Below, piece by piece: positions 25,933 through 34,307 of a stretch of 64,000 bases of DNA. Made by a program: the position numbers and the translations under genes. Where the stretch lies: contig NZ_BMRT01000003.1 in NCBI RefSeq assembly GCF_014648775.1, forward strand, positions 248,001 to 312,000, given 5' to 3'. This DNA comes from Streptomyces abikoensis. Lineage in GTDB: Bacteria; Actinomycetota; Actinomycetes; Streptomycetales; Streptomycetaceae. Numbering within the stretch: position 1 is the stretch's first letter; each line of letters begins with the position of its first letter. The notes under the pieces were generated by a model. It ran no database searches, was not told the origin of the DNA, and worked only from the letters and a program-made list of their open reading frames with translations.

Positions 25933-27086
25933 GAGCCCGGCGCGCCCTGGTGGTCGGGGCCGGGCCCGCCGGCCTGGCCACCGCCGCCCTGCTGCGCCGG
26001 GCCGGGCTGGAGGTGTCGCTGCTGGAGCGTGCCCCGGACGTCGGCGTCGCCGGTACGGCCCTCACCCTGTGGCCCAACGCCTTCTCCGCGCTCGCCGTGC
26101 TCGGCGCCGACGGGCCCGTCCGGGCCGGCAGCGCGCCCTCGGCGGGCCTGGCGATGCGCACGGCGCGCGGCGCGACGCTGCTGTCCCTGCCGGCCGGGAC
26201 CCTGGACGCCCGGTGCGGCGGCAACGGACGGGCGCTGCCGCGCGCCGCCCTGCTCCGGGCCCTCCACGACCTCCAGCCCCCGGACGCGATCCGCTTCGGG
26301 GCGCGCTGCGTCGGCGTACGGCAGGACGGCGCGGCGGTGGCCGCCCGGCTCGCGGACGGCACCGAGGTGGAGGGCGATCTGCTGATCGGCGCCGACGGCA
26401 TCCGCTCCCGGGTGCGCGCGGCCCTCTTCGGCGCCCCCGGGGACACGGGCGGCGGCGATCTGCGCTACCTCGGCTACGCGGTGGCCCGGGGCGTCGCCGC
26501 GTACGCCTGCCCCGGCCACCCGGCACTGCTGGCGCTGGGCCCGGGACGGCAGTTCGGGCTGTTCCCGCTGCCGGAGGGGCGGATGTACTGGTTCGCGGCA
26601 TTCGCCGTGCCCGAGGGCGGGGCCAGGGCGGGCCCGTCGTCCTTGCCGTTCCTCCAACGGCACTTCGCCGCCTGGCACGACCCGGTCCCGGCCGTGCTGC
26701 GGGCCACCGACCCGGCCGCCGTCACCGTCACCGCCATCCACGACCGGGCGCCGCTGCGGCGCTGGGGGCGGGGCGCGGTGGCCCTGGTCGGCGACGCCGC
26801 GCACCCGGCCGCGCCGGCCATGGGGCAGGGCACGTGCCAGGCGCTGGAGGACGCGGTCGTGCTGGCGCGGGCGCTGGCGGCGACGGACGACGTTCCGGCA
26901 GCGCTGCGCGTGTACGCCGCGCGGCGGCGGGGGCGGGCGCGCACTGTGACGGTCCAGTCGCACTGGGCGGGCCGGGTGGGGCAGTGGCGAGCGCCGCTGC
27001 TGTGCGCCGTGCGCGACGGCTTGATCAGGGCGACGCCCCGTTCCGCCCTGCTGGGCGCGCTGCGTTCGTCGTTCACGTTCGAGTGA
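25929..27086 (+). CDS. FAD-dependent monooxygenase (PHBH-type group A)
   Basis: A 385-residue flavoprotein hydroxylase. It shows the FAD dinucleotide motif LVVGAGPAGLATAALLRRAG (about 6-25), the DG motif GADGIRSRVR near 155, and the second FAD motif GDAAHPAAPAMGQG near 288. These mark the class A aromatic and polyketide hydroxylases that use NAD(P)H. GTG 25929 overlaps the preceding stop. It is the last gene of the SnoaL-SnoaL-monooxygenase operon and is followed directly by a dispersed repeat. The substrate is unknown; oxidation of a cluster intermediate is likely. Confidence 0.9.
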   Translation: MRARRALVVGAGPAGLATAALLRRAGLEVSLLERAPDVGVAGTALTLWPNAFSALAVLGADGPVRAGSAPSAGLAMRTARGATLLSLPAGTLDARCGGNGRALPRAALLRALHDLQPPDAIRFGARCVGVRQDGAAVAARLADGTEVEGDLLIGADGIRSRVRAALFGAPGDTGGGDLRYLGYAVARGVAAYACPGHPALLALGPGRQFGLFPLPEGRMYWFAAFAVPEGGARAGPSSLPFLQRHFAAWHDPVPAVLRATDPAAVTVTAIHDRAPLRRWGRGAVALVGDAAHPAAPAMGQGTCQALEDAVVLARALAATDDVPAALRVYAARRRGRARTVTVQSHWAGRVGQWRAPLLCAVRDGLIRATPRSALLGALRSSFTFE

Positions 27087-27225
27087 GGCCCCGGTCCCAC
27101 CCTTTCACCAACGCCGGACGGGCTGAATTCAGCCCGTCCGGGCGGTAAATCCAGCCCCGCCGGCGTTTGAGGCGCGGGGTCCGGGGCGGAGCCCCGGGAA
27201 ACGGTGAAAGGGCGGGACCGGGGCC
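27087..27225. repeat. Dispersed intergenic repeat with 23-bp terminal inverted repeats
   Basis: A 139-bp element. The left end GGCCCCGGTCCCACCCTTTC (continuing ACC) and the right end are 23-bp inverted copies with one mismatch. Inside are a GACGGGCTGAATTCAGCCCG palindrome and a GGGGCGGAGCCCC hairpin. A related copy lies at 48401-48545, and remnants occur in the PKSE linker. There is no coding capacity. It may act as a terminator after the monooxygenase gene or be a MITE-like mobile relic. Confidence 0.85.
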
Positions 27226-27247
27226 ACCGACCCAAGGAGCAGCCTCC

Positions 27248-28519
27248 ATGGACCGAGTGCCCACCCACCGCCTCGCGCTGCGCGCATGCGCCCTGGCCCT
27301 CGCCGGCCTCGCGGAGGTGACGGTGACCCTCCCTGCCCTCCTGGCCGTACGGCTACTCCGCGGCCGCCAAGCCACCCACCACTACCTCTACCGCCGCCTC
27401 ACCCACCGCATCCAATCCCTCGGCCCCACCTTCATCAAATTCGCCCAGATCGCCGGCGCGCGCCGCGACATGCTCCCCGCCGCCCTGTGCGACGAGCTGT
27501 CCCGCCTCCACGACTCCGTCCGCCCCCTCTCACCACAGCAGGCGGCAAGCGCGCTGCGCGCCGCGTACGGGCGGGCGACGCCGCCGTTCCTGGCGCGGCT
27601 CGATCCCGAGCCGGTGGCGGGCGGCAGCATCGCCTGCGTGTACCGGGGCGTGCTGCCGGACGGCGAGGTCGTGGCGCTCAAGCTGAAGCGCCCCGGCATC
27701 GACGCGACGATGCGGGCCGATCTCGCGCTGATCCGCGCCCTGACGCGCCGCGCCGAGCGGCTGCCGGCGCTGCGCGGGATGCCGATGGCCGATCTCGTCG
27801 GCTACGTCAGCCGGGCCGTCCTCGGCCAGCTGGACTTCCGGCGCGAGGCGAAGAACATCGTCACGCTCCGCGCGAACCTCGCGGACGTCCCCGGCGTGGT
27901 GGTGCCCCGGCTGCGCCCCGAGTGGTCCCGGCCGACGTGCCTGGTCTTCGACTTCGTCCCGGGGCTGGACACGCGGACGCCCGCGACCCTCCCCGACCCG
28001 GTGCGGGCGCGGCTGGCGTCGGCCGTGCTGGCGGCCGCGCACAAGATGATGTTCGTGGACGGGTTCGTGCACTGCGATCCGCACCCGGGCAATGTGTATC
28101 TGCTGCCGAAGGGCGACGCGGCCGTGATCCTGGACGCCGGCTACAGCGTCCGGCTGCCCGAGCGGGTGCGGGAGCTGATCGCCGGGTTCTTCGCGGCGCT
28201 CGCCACCGGCGACGGACGGCGCTGCGGGGAGATCATGCTGGCGAGCATGGCCAACGCGGACGGCCGGACGGCCGACCCCGAGCCGTTCGTCGCCGACATC
28301 GCCGCGCTGGTCGGCCGGTGCGCCGGCCCGGACAGGTCCGACCGGGGCTTCGACATGGCGTCCTTCGGCAACGGCGTCTTCGAGGTGCAGAGCGCCCACC
28401 GGCTCTACGCCGCCTCGGACTTCGCCTTCCCCATCATGGCGCTGATGATCCTGGAGAGCACGGTCCGGGGCCTGTGGCCGGGGGCGGACTTCACACGGGT
28501 GGGTGTCGCGACACCGTGA
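27248..28519 (+). CDS. ABC1/UbiB (AarF)-family kinase-fold protein
   Basis: A 423-residue protein from ATG 27248 (AAGGAG upstream). It has the atypical kinase fold of the ABC1 family: LGPTFIKFAQ (the KxGQ motif as K64-F-A-Q67), GSIACVYRG as the A-rich loop with Cys replacing the usual Gln, VALKLKRPG with Lys145, HCDPHPGN with Asp277 in the catalytic loop, and LDAG (Asp296) as the metal-binding motif. Relatives support ubiquinone synthesis or bind lipids with ATPase rather than kinase activity. A first hydrophobic stretch (about 11-36) may associate with the membrane. Presence in a polyketide cluster is unusual; its role is unknown. Confidence 0.85.
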   Translation: MDRVPTHRLALRACALALAGLAEVTVTLPALLAVRLLRGRQATHHYLYRRLTHRIQSLGPTFIKFAQIAGARRDMLPAALCDELSRLHDSVRPLSPQQAASALRAAYGRATPPFLARLDPEPVAGGSIACVYRGVLPDGEVVALKLKRPGIDATMRADLALIRALTRRAERLPALRGMPMADLVGYVSRAVLGQLDFRREAKNIVTLRANLADVPGVVVPRLRPEWSRPTCLVFDFVPGLDTRTPATLPDPVRARLASAVLAAAHKMMFVDGFVHCDPHPGNVYLLPKGDAAVILDAGYSVRLPERVRELIAGFFAALATGDGRRCGEIMLASMANADGRTADPEPFVADIAALVGRCAGPDRSDRGFDMASFGNGVFEVQSAHRLYAASDFAFPIMALMILESTVRGLWPGADFTRVGVATP

Positions 28520-28534
28520 ACGACCCCGAACGCG

Positions 28535-28572
28535 GTGCTGCCGCCGGCCCCGGGGGAAGGCGGCGGCAGCAC
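28535..28572. terminator. Hairpin between convergent genes
   Basis: A 12-bp perfect stem, GTGCTGCCGCCG with CGGCGGCAGCAC, and a 14-base loop, flanked by short GAAC/GTTC pairs. It lies between the stops of the ABC1 gene and the convergent VOC gene and can serve both strands. Confidence 0.75.
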
Positions 28573-28592
28573 GTTCAGGGGCCGGCGGGTAC

Positions 28593-28973
28593 TCAGCCGG
28601 CGGGCTGTACCAGGTTGAACTCGTTGCCGTCGGGGTCCGCGAACGTCGCGGTCGAGCCGCCGAACGGCATCTGCTGCGGCTCGTGGGTGAACCGCACCCC
28701 GCGCCGGACGAGCTCGTCGTGCGTGGCCTTGATGTCCTCGGTGACGAACTGGATGTCGGTGAAGCGGCCGATGTTGCCCTCCCGGTAGACGGGGAAGTCC
28801 TTGGTGCACAGCACGATGCGGGTCTGGGAGCCCTCGGGGGCCACCTCGATCCACCGCATGGGGCCGAACCTCAGGTCCTCGCGGAGCTCGAAGCCGAGGG
28901 TGTTGACGAAGAAGTCGACGGCTTTGTCCTGGTCGTTGACGAAGACGTCGACGGTACCGATGTGCGAGATCAC
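28593..28973 (-). CDS. VOC-family (glyoxalase/bleomycin-resistance fold) protein (1)
   Basis: A 126-residue vicinal-oxygen-chelate protein from GTG 28973 (AGGAGA upstream). Paired beta-alpha-beta modules are visible: GTVDVFVNDQDKAVDFFVNTLGFELREDLRFG, and FADPDGNEFNLVQ at the end with a likely metal-ligand Glu. Small VOC proteins may be dioxygenases or isomerases, or drug-binding resistance proteins. It lies 50 bp downstream of an MFS exporter on the same strand and resembles the second VOC protein in that block, so a resistance or stress role is plausible but not demonstrated. Confidence 0.85.
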   Translation of the reverse strand: MISHIGTVDVFVNDQDKAVDFFVNTLGFELREDLRFGPMRWIEVAPEGSQTRIVLCTKDFPVYREGNIGRFTDIQFVTEDIKATHDELVRRGVRFTHEPQQMPFGGSTATFADPDGNEFNLVQPAG

Positions 28974-29023
28974 GGGGTTTCTCCTGTCGTCTGCTGTCGT
29001 CTGGGATGAACAGGTGGACGTGC

Positions 29024-30622
29024 TCAGTGGCCGGTCGCGACGTCGACGTCCCCGGCGGCCGTCGCGGCCTCCAGCCGCGGGGCCAGCAGGGCGACGCCCG
29101 CGCCGACGAGGACGACGACCGCGCCGCCGAGCATCGCCGTGTGGAAGCCGTCCATGAAGGCGGCGTGCCCGGCGCGGGCGGCCGCCTCCGCGAGGGGGCG
29201 CGCGGTGCCGTCGGGCACGGGCACCACGCCCTGCGCGATGACGTCCGTCATCCGGCGCAGCGCCCGGGCCAGGGCGCCGCCGACGCCCTCGTCGGCGAGG
29301 TGTCCGGGCAGGACCCCGGAGACCCGGGACGAGATCAGTGAACCGAGGACGGCCGTGCCCAGGACGCCGCCGAGCATCAGGGCCGTCTGCTGGAGGCCGG
29401 AGGCGACGCCGGCGAGCTCGTCGTGGGCGCTGCCGACGATCATCTCGATGGCCGTGGGGGCGACCATGCCCATGCCCACGCCGAGCGGGGCGAGGAACGG
29501 CCACATGGCGTTGTAGGAGGAGACCTCGGTCATCCGGGAGAGGCCCAGCAGGGCGACGCTGATGAGGACCATGCCCGTGGCGAGCGGCACCCGGGGTCCG
29601 AAGCGCTGGTTCAGGGCCGCGCCGAGGGGGGCGCCGACGCCGAAGAGGACGGTGAAGGGCAGCAGCCCGAGTCCGGCCCGCATCGGGGAGAAGCCGTGCA
29701 CCTGCTGGAGGTAGAGGGCGAGGTAGAACGAGGCGCCGAAGGTGGCGAAGCCGCCGATGAGCAGGGTGGCGGTGCCGGTGGAGACGGCCCGCACGCGGAA
29801 GAGGGCCGGTGGCAGGAGCGCCTCGCGGGCGCGGCGCTCGCGCAGGACGAACGCGGTGCCGACGACGAGGGCGGCGGCGAACGGGCCGAGGACGCGGAAC
29901 GCGGTCCAGCCGTGGCCGGGCACCTGGATGATGCCCCAGACCAGGGCGAACAGGGTGGCCGTGAGCAGCAGGACACCGGGGGTGTCGAAGGACCGGTCGG
30001 CGCCCTGGGGCCGTACCGCGCGGATCGCGGGGCCGCCGAGGGCGAGGGCGGCGGCGCACACCACGACGTTGATGAAGAACACCCAGCGCCAGCCCAGCTG
30101 GTCGACGGTGACGCCGCCGATGAAGGGGCCGGCGGCCAGCGCGAGGGCGCCGACGCCGCTCCAGACGCCGATGGCGATCTTCAGTTTGTCCTGGGGGAAG
30201 GAGGTCTTGAGCACGGCCAGCCCGCTGGGCGCGAGGACGGCGCCGCTGATGCCCTGGAGCACCCGCCAGAAGATCAGCATGCTGATGCTGTTCGACAGTC
30301 CCGCGAGGACGGAGGTGGCGGCGAAGCCCGTCATCCCGATGAGGAAGACCTTCTTGTGCCCGTAGCGGTCGCCGAGCTTGCCTGCGGTGATCAGGGCGCA
30401 GGCGACGGCGAGCATATAGCCGTTGGTGACCCATTGGAGGGTGGTGAGCTCGGTGTCGAGGTCGACGGCGATGACCGGGTTGGCGACGGCGACGACCGTG
30501 CCGTCGAGGGCCTCCATCATGGTGCCGAGGGCGACGGCGACGAGCACCACCCAGGGGTTCCCGGCGCCGGGCCGGTCCGGTAACGCCCCGCCGTCCGGGG
30601 CCGGTTGCGCTTGGTGAGCCAT
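29024..30622 (-). CDS. DHA2-family MFS multidrug exporter (14 TM)
   Basis: A 532-residue proton-driven exporter of the EmrB/QacA group. ATG 30622 has AGGAGAG upstream. Visible are LDGTVVAVANPVI in TM1 (the DHA2 D1 motif), GKLGDRYGHKKVF as motif A, WRVLQGISGAVLAPSGLAVL as motif B/C region, and about 14 hydrophobic segments ending near residue 520. It probably exports the cluster product or another toxic compound from the cytoplasm. It lies within a minus-strand series MFS-AraC-VOC-MFS-VOC, consistent with inducible self-protection. Confidence 0.92.
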   Translation of the reverse strand: MAHQAQPAPDGGALPDRPGAGNPWVVLVAVALGTMMEALDGTVVAVANPVIAVDLDTELTTLQWVTNGYMLAVACALITAGKLGDRYGHKKVFLIGMTGFAATSVLAGLSNSISMLIFWRVLQGISGAVLAPSGLAVLKTSFPQDKLKIAIGVWSGVGALALAAGPFIGGVTVDQLGWRWVFFINVVVCAAALALGGPAIRAVRPQGADRSFDTPGVLLLTATLFALVWGIIQVPGHGWTAFRVLGPFAAALVVGTAFVLRERRAREALLPPALFRVRAVSTGTATLLIGGFATFGASFYLALYLQQVHGFSPMRAGLGLLPFTVLFGVGAPLGAALNQRFGPRVPLATGMVLISVALLGLSRMTEVSSYNAMWPFLAPLGVGMGMVAPTAIEMIVGSAHDELAGVASGLQQTALMLGGVLGTAVLGSLISSRVSGVLPGHLADEGVGGALARALRRMTDVIAQGVVPVPDGTARPLAEAAARAGHAAFMDGFHTAMLGGAVVVLVGAGVALLAPRLEAATAAGDVDVATGH

Positions 30623-30664
30623 GGCTGAGCCTGCTCTCCTCTCGGTGCTCCTCCGGTGTCCGGT

Positions 30665-31072
30665 TCAGCCGCGGGCGTCGGTGAGGCTGAACCAGTTGCC
30701 GGAATCGTCGCGGAAGACGGCCTCGGTGCCGTGCGGCCGCTTCACGGGCTCCTGGACGAACGTCACGCCCGCCGCCCTGAGCCTCCTGTGGAGGGCGCGG
30801 ACGTCGTCGACGTGCAGCACCCCCACCCCGATCACGCCCTTCGAGACGAGGTCCCTCAGCTGACCGGCGGTCTCCTCGTCGTACTCGGGCGGCCCGACCT
30901 TGCGCAGCACCAGCACCACGTCGGGCTGGTCCTTGGGGCCGACCGTGAGCCAGCGCAGGTCGCCGAGCGTCATGTCGTCGCGGACCTCGAAGCCCAGTTT
31001 TTCCGTGTAGAAGGCCTTCGCTGAGTCCTGGTCGAGGACGGGGACGGTGACGTGCGACAGCCGCGTGCTCAT
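30665..31072 (-). CDS. VOC-family (glyoxalase/bleomycin-resistance fold) protein (2)
   Basis: A 135-residue VOC protein. ATG 31072 overlaps the AraC regulator stop (ATGA), so production is coupled to that regulator. The repeats are LSHVTVPVLDQDSAKAFYTE and EAVFRDDSGNWFSLTD. It shares the LGFEVRDDMTLGDLRW pattern with the other VOC protein at 28593. An AraC-VOC pair is a common arrangement for an inducible resistance or detoxification enzyme. The ligand is unknown. Confidence 0.87.
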   Translation of the reverse strand: MSTRLSHVTVPVLDQDSAKAFYTEKLGFEVRDDMTLGDLRWLTVGPKDQPDVVLVLRKVGPPEYDEETAGQLRDLVSKGVIGVGVLHVDDVRALHRRLRAAGVTFVQEPVKRPHGTEAVFRDDSGNWFSLTDARG

Positions 31073-31635
31073 GGGTTTCCTTCCGCCGGAGAGCCGTGAT
31101 CAGACGCTATCGACGGCTCCCCGGCGGTGACATCTCCTGGATTGCGGTCTTGCGTTCCGCTTCCGCCGGTCCGCCGGGCGCACATGAACAGGTAGCAGCC
31201 GGGAATGGGCGGGGGGCCGCCCTCGCGGGCGATCCGCTCGCGGTAGCGGGTGGGCGGGACGCCCATGATCTCGGAGAAACGGGAGCTGAAGGAGCCGACG
31301 CTGGAGTAGCCGACGAGGTGACAGATCTCCGCGACCGTCAGGTTGGTGGCGCGCAGCAGGTCGCGCGCCCGCTCGATGCGACGCTGTGTCAGATAGCGGC
31401 CGGGGGTCTCGCCGAAGGCCGCCTGGAAGGAGCGGAGGAAGTGGAAGCGCGAACAGCCCGCCTCGGCGGCCAGGGTCGCCAGGTCGAGCGGGTCGGCGTA
31501 GGAGCGGTCGATCAGGTCCTTCGCCCGTCGCAGGTACGGCAACAGCGCGGAGGAGAGCGGTTCCTGGCCCGGCATGCCGCCGGTATCGGCGGTCCGCCAC
31601 CGCCGTGACCGCCGGTGCGGATTCCTGTCAGGCAC
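31069..31635 (-). CDS. AraC-family transcriptional regulator
   Basis: A 188-residue protein from GTG 31635, or 168 residues if ATG 31575 is used; neither has a strong ribosome binding site. Two helix-turn-helix motifs fill the centre: LATLAAEAGCSRFHFLRSFQ and VAEICHLVGYSSVGSFSSRF, followed by the family signature MGVPPTRYR. No ligand-binding N-terminal domain is present; a C-terminal tail containing CYLFMCARR may have a sensing role. The GTG start overlaps the MFS gene stop by 8 bp, and the stop overlaps the VOC start, so it is embedded in the export/resistance operon. Confidence 0.87.
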   Translation of the reverse strand: MPDRNPHRRSRRWRTADTGGMPGQEPLSSALLPYLRRAKDLIDRSYADPLDLATLAAEAGCSRFHFLRSFQAAFGETPGRYLTQRRIERARDLLRATNLTVAEICHLVGYSSVGSFSSRFSEIMGVPPTRYRERIAREGGPPPIPGCYLFMCARRTGGSGTQDRNPGDVTAGEPSIASDHGSPAEGNP

Positions 31636-33226
31636 GGGCGGGCACCTGGCCGGGGACGATCTCGTCCAGCCGGCGGCCCCGGGTCTCGGGTCCGTAGAGG
31701 GCGAAGGCGACCGCCGCGAGGGCGAGCGGTACGGCGCCCAGCAGGGCCGTCACCCCCAGCGGGGGCACCGCCACGGCGGCCACCGACAGGCCGAGGATGG
31801 CCACGCCGCCGGCCTTGCTGGTGCCGGCCGCCCAGCTGGTGCCCAGCGCGCGCAGCGGGGTGGGGTACGCCTCCGAGCTGTAGGCGGCGAGGACGGCGGC
31901 GGTCGCGCTGATGCCCCACAGCGGGACGAGCAGCAGCAGCCGCAGCGGCAGTCCGTGCCCGGCGGCGGTCTCCGCGAGCACCGCGAGGGCGACGAGGGCG
32001 GCGGCGGTCAGCCCGGCCAGCGCGATCACGGTGCGTCTGCTGCTCCACAGCCCGTAGAGCAGGGCGGTGAGGAGGTTGAGGGGCAGGCTGATCAGGGCGC
32101 TGTCGCGCAGGACGCGGTCGGAGGAGACCTCGGCGATGCCGAGGCGGCCGAGGTTGGTGGGCAGCCACATCTGGAAGCCGTAGGACATCAGCCCGGCGCC
32201 GACGGCGAGGACGGTGAGGGCGAGGGTGGGGCCCCGGAAGGCGGTGGCGAACAGGCCGCGGTAGCCGGGGCGGGCCGGGCCCGTCTCGTCCGGGGCCGCC
32301 ACGGCGGGGGCGTCCCGCACGGTCGAGCCGTAGCGGGCCAGGACGCGCCGGGCCTCCTCGGTGCGGCCGGTGGCCAGGAGGTAGCGGGGGGACTCGGGGA
32401 TCCAGTGGTTGAGGGCGATCAGCAGCAGGCCGGTCGGCAGTCCGGCGAGCCAGAGGATCCGCCAGCTGTAGGTGGGGGTGAGGGTGGCGGCGAGCCAGCT
32501 GGTGAGGACGTAGGCGACGGTGACGTTCCCGCCGATGAGGACCATCAGCCAGCCGCGGTGGCGCTGGGGGACGGTCTCGGCGAGGAGGGTGAAGGCGATG
32601 GGGATGAGCCCGCCGGCCGCCGTGCCCATCAGGAAGCACATGGCGACGTTCCAGCCGAAGCTCGGCATCGCGCCGCAGACGGCGGTGGTGGCGAACAGCA
32701 CCCCGGCCAGGAGGATGGAGCCGCGCCGCCCGATGCGGTCGCCCAGCCATCCCCAGAGGAACGAGCCGGTCATGGTGCCGGCGATGCCGGACAGCGGCAG
32801 CCAGGAGACGGGGACGTCGCCGCCGGGGTTCAGCGGCGAGGCGAGCCCGTACTCCTTGGCGACGCCGGGCACGACGAACGACAGCGTCATCGGTTTCATC
32901 ACGTCGATGGTCACGGCGAGGGAGAGCACCGCCAGGAGCGCGACGTGTGCCGGGCGCAGCGGGGCGTCGTCGACGGCCCGGACCCGTACGGAGGCGACCC
33001 GCCGGCGCAGGGCGTCCGCGCCCCGGGGCAGCAGCCCGCGGAGGACGGCGGCCACGCCGGTGACGATCAGTAGCATGCCGATGAGCATGGGGGTGTCGAC
33101 GGGCATGCCGGCCATGCGGTAGCCCATGTGCCGGGCGTGGAGGTACATGGGGAGGTGGAGCAGGGCGCCGGCGGTGCAGGCGGCGGCGCCGGCCCAGAAG
33201 AACGCGGGGCGGGCGAAGGAGCCCAT
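31628..33226 (-). CDS. MFS transporter, sugar/aromatic-acid porter-like
   Basis: A 532-residue, 12-plus-segment transporter from ATG 33226 (AGGGGGA upstream); an extension to 33316 lacks a ribosome binding site. Motifs are GWLGDRIGRRGSIL (motif A) and the central-loop signature WIPESPRYLLATGRTEEARRVL seen in the sugar porter and AAHS groups. The first about 100 residues add two extra hydrophobic segments before the core (FFWAGAAACTAGALLHLPMY). It may import a precursor or export the product; the direction cannot be read from the sequence. It is the first gene of the minus-strand resistance block. Confidence 0.88.
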   Translation of the reverse strand: MGSFARPAFFWAGAAACTAGALLHLPMYLHARHMGYRMAGMPVDTPMLIGMLLIVTGVAAVLRGLLPRGADALRRRVASVRVRAVDDAPLRPAHVALLAVLSLAVTIDVMKPMTLSFVVPGVAKEYGLASPLNPGGDVPVSWLPLSGIAGTMTGSFLWGWLGDRIGRRGSILLAGVLFATTAVCGAMPSFGWNVAMCFLMGTAAGGLIPIAFTLLAETVPQRHRGWLMVLIGGNVTVAYVLTSWLAATLTPTYSWRILWLAGLPTGLLLIALNHWIPESPRYLLATGRTEEARRVLARYGSTVRDAPAVAAPDETGPARPGYRGLFATAFRGPTLALTVLAVGAGLMSYGFQMWLPTNLGRLGIAEVSSDRVLRDSALISLPLNLLTALLYGLWSSRRTVIALAGLTAAALVALAVLAETAAGHGLPLRLLLLVPLWGISATAAVLAAYSSEAYPTPLRALGTSWAAGTSKAGGVAILGLSVAAVAVPPLGVTALLGAVPLALAAVAFALYGPETRGRRLDEIVPGQVPARA

Positions 33227-33319
33227 GCGATTCCCCCTGCCTGCGCCGCCCGGCGGAGCCGGCGCGTACGACGGAATGCCCGCGGTATTCCTAGCAGCGG
33301 CGCGGGGCGCCGACAAGGG

Positions 33320-33661
33320 TTACGGCGCGGTCTCGGCCCGCAGCCACTCCAGGTAGTCGGCGCCGCCGGTAGTGATCTCCGTGGCGACGATCTCGGGCAC
33401 GTCGTAGGGGTGGCAGGCCCTGATCCGGGCCTCGAGCTCGGGGTATCGGGCGGCGGTGGTCTTCAAAAGGACGCGCCATTCGGTGGCGGTCTCGATCGCG
33501 CCCCGCCAGCGGTAGACGCTGGTGACCGGGCCGTCGATCTGGGCGCAGGCGGCGAGGCGGCGCTCGACGGCGGTGGCGGCGAGGTCTCGCGCGGACTTCT
33601 CGCTGTCGGTGGTGGTGGCCACCATGAGGCAACGGTCGTCGTGCGGGGGCTGCTGCGGCAT
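33320..33661 (-). CDS. cutA: CutA1 divalent-cation tolerance protein
   Basis: A 113-residue CutA-family protein, a cytoplasmic trimeric PII-like fold linked to divalent-metal tolerance. The signatures are ATTTDSEKSARDLAATAVERRLAACAQ, VYRWRG and HPYDVPEIVATEI. ATG 33661 has no Shine-Dalgarno, but TACGGT ends 7 nt upstream, so the mRNA is probably leaderless. It is divergent from the small gene at 33728. Confidence 0.93.
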   Translation of the reverse strand: MPQQPPHDDRCLMVATTTDSEKSARDLAATAVERRLAACAQIDGPVTSVYRWRGAIETATEWRVLLKTTAARYPELEARIRACHPYDVPEIVATEITTGGADYLEWLRAETAP

Positions 33662-33727
33662 GCGGCCGACCGTACCGCAGGGGCCGGGGGGCGGCCGGTG
33701 TCAGTGGTGGCGCGTAGGCTCGCGAGC

Positions 33728-34039
33728 ATGAGTTACGCAGACCTGCGCGAACTCCAGAGCGCGCTGAACACCGCCTCGGACATCGCCTTCTCCCTCGACG
33801 CCGCCGCCCCTTCGCCCCATGAGGCCGAGCAGCTCCTGGACGCGTTGCGCAGGGCGCTGGCGGCGGCCGGGGCGCTGGGCGCGGGGCTGGGTGCCACGGG
33901 GTGCGCGGAGCATCCCAAGGGGCCCGTCGACCCGCTGGCCGGTGACCGGGAGGATCCGCTGCCGCCGGGCTGGGGCCGCTGTCTGCTGTGCAACGACCGG
34001 CGGCGCCGGGCGGGCGCGCAGCGCAGGGGCTGGCGCTGA
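33728..34039 (+). CDS. Small conserved hypothetical protein
   Basis: A 103-residue protein that I do not recognise. The N-terminal half is helical and Ala/Leu-rich (LRELQSALNTASDIAFSLDA, then EQLLDALRRALAAAGALGAG). The C-terminal part is basic with a CLLC pair (GWGRCLLCNDRRRRAG) and an upstream Cys in GCAEH, which could bind a metal. It is soluble with no signal peptide. ATG 33728 has TAGGCT 7 nt upstream and no Shine-Dalgarno, suggesting a leaderless message divergent from cutA. GC use is normal for the region. Confidence 0.65.
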   Translation: MSYADLRELQSALNTASDIAFSLDAAAPSPHEAEQLLDALRRALAAAGALGAGLGATGCAEHPKGPVDPLAGDREDPLPPGWGRCLLCNDRRRRAGAQRRGWR

Positions 34040-34057
34040 CCCGCCCGGGCGGGGAGG

Positions 34058-34270
34058 TCAGTGGTTCTGGGAGGCCCAGAACTCCTCGAAGGACAGGACG
34101 CCGTCGCCGTTGCCGTCCTTCTTGTTGATGATGGCCTGGGCCACGGTCACGGTGACGTTGTGGTCGCCGAGCTGAGCCATGACGCTCTTGTACTCCTCGG
34201 CCGTGATGAACCCGTCGCCGTCGACGTCGAAACGGTCGAAAGCCTTGCGGGCTTCCTCGATGCTGGCCAT
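34058..34270 (-). CDS. EF-hand calcium-binding protein
   Basis: A 70-residue calmodulin-like protein with two complete EF-hand loops: DVDGDGFITAEE (15-26) and DGNGDGVLSFEE (52-63). Both have the canonical acidic ligands at positions 1, 3, 5 and 12. It resembles the small CabB-type calcium proteins of streptomycetes, thought to buffer or sense cytosolic calcium. ATG 34270 follows AAGGGGAGG at suitable spacing. It stands alone between the small gene above and the amidase. Confidence 0.92.
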   Translation of the reverse strand: MASIEEARKAFDRFDVDGDGFITAEEYKSVMAQLGDHNVTVTVAQAIINKKDGNGDGVLSFEEFWASQNH

Positions 34271-34307
34271 GTGGGCCTCCCCTTGGTGCTTGGTGGACCG
34301 GCACAGA

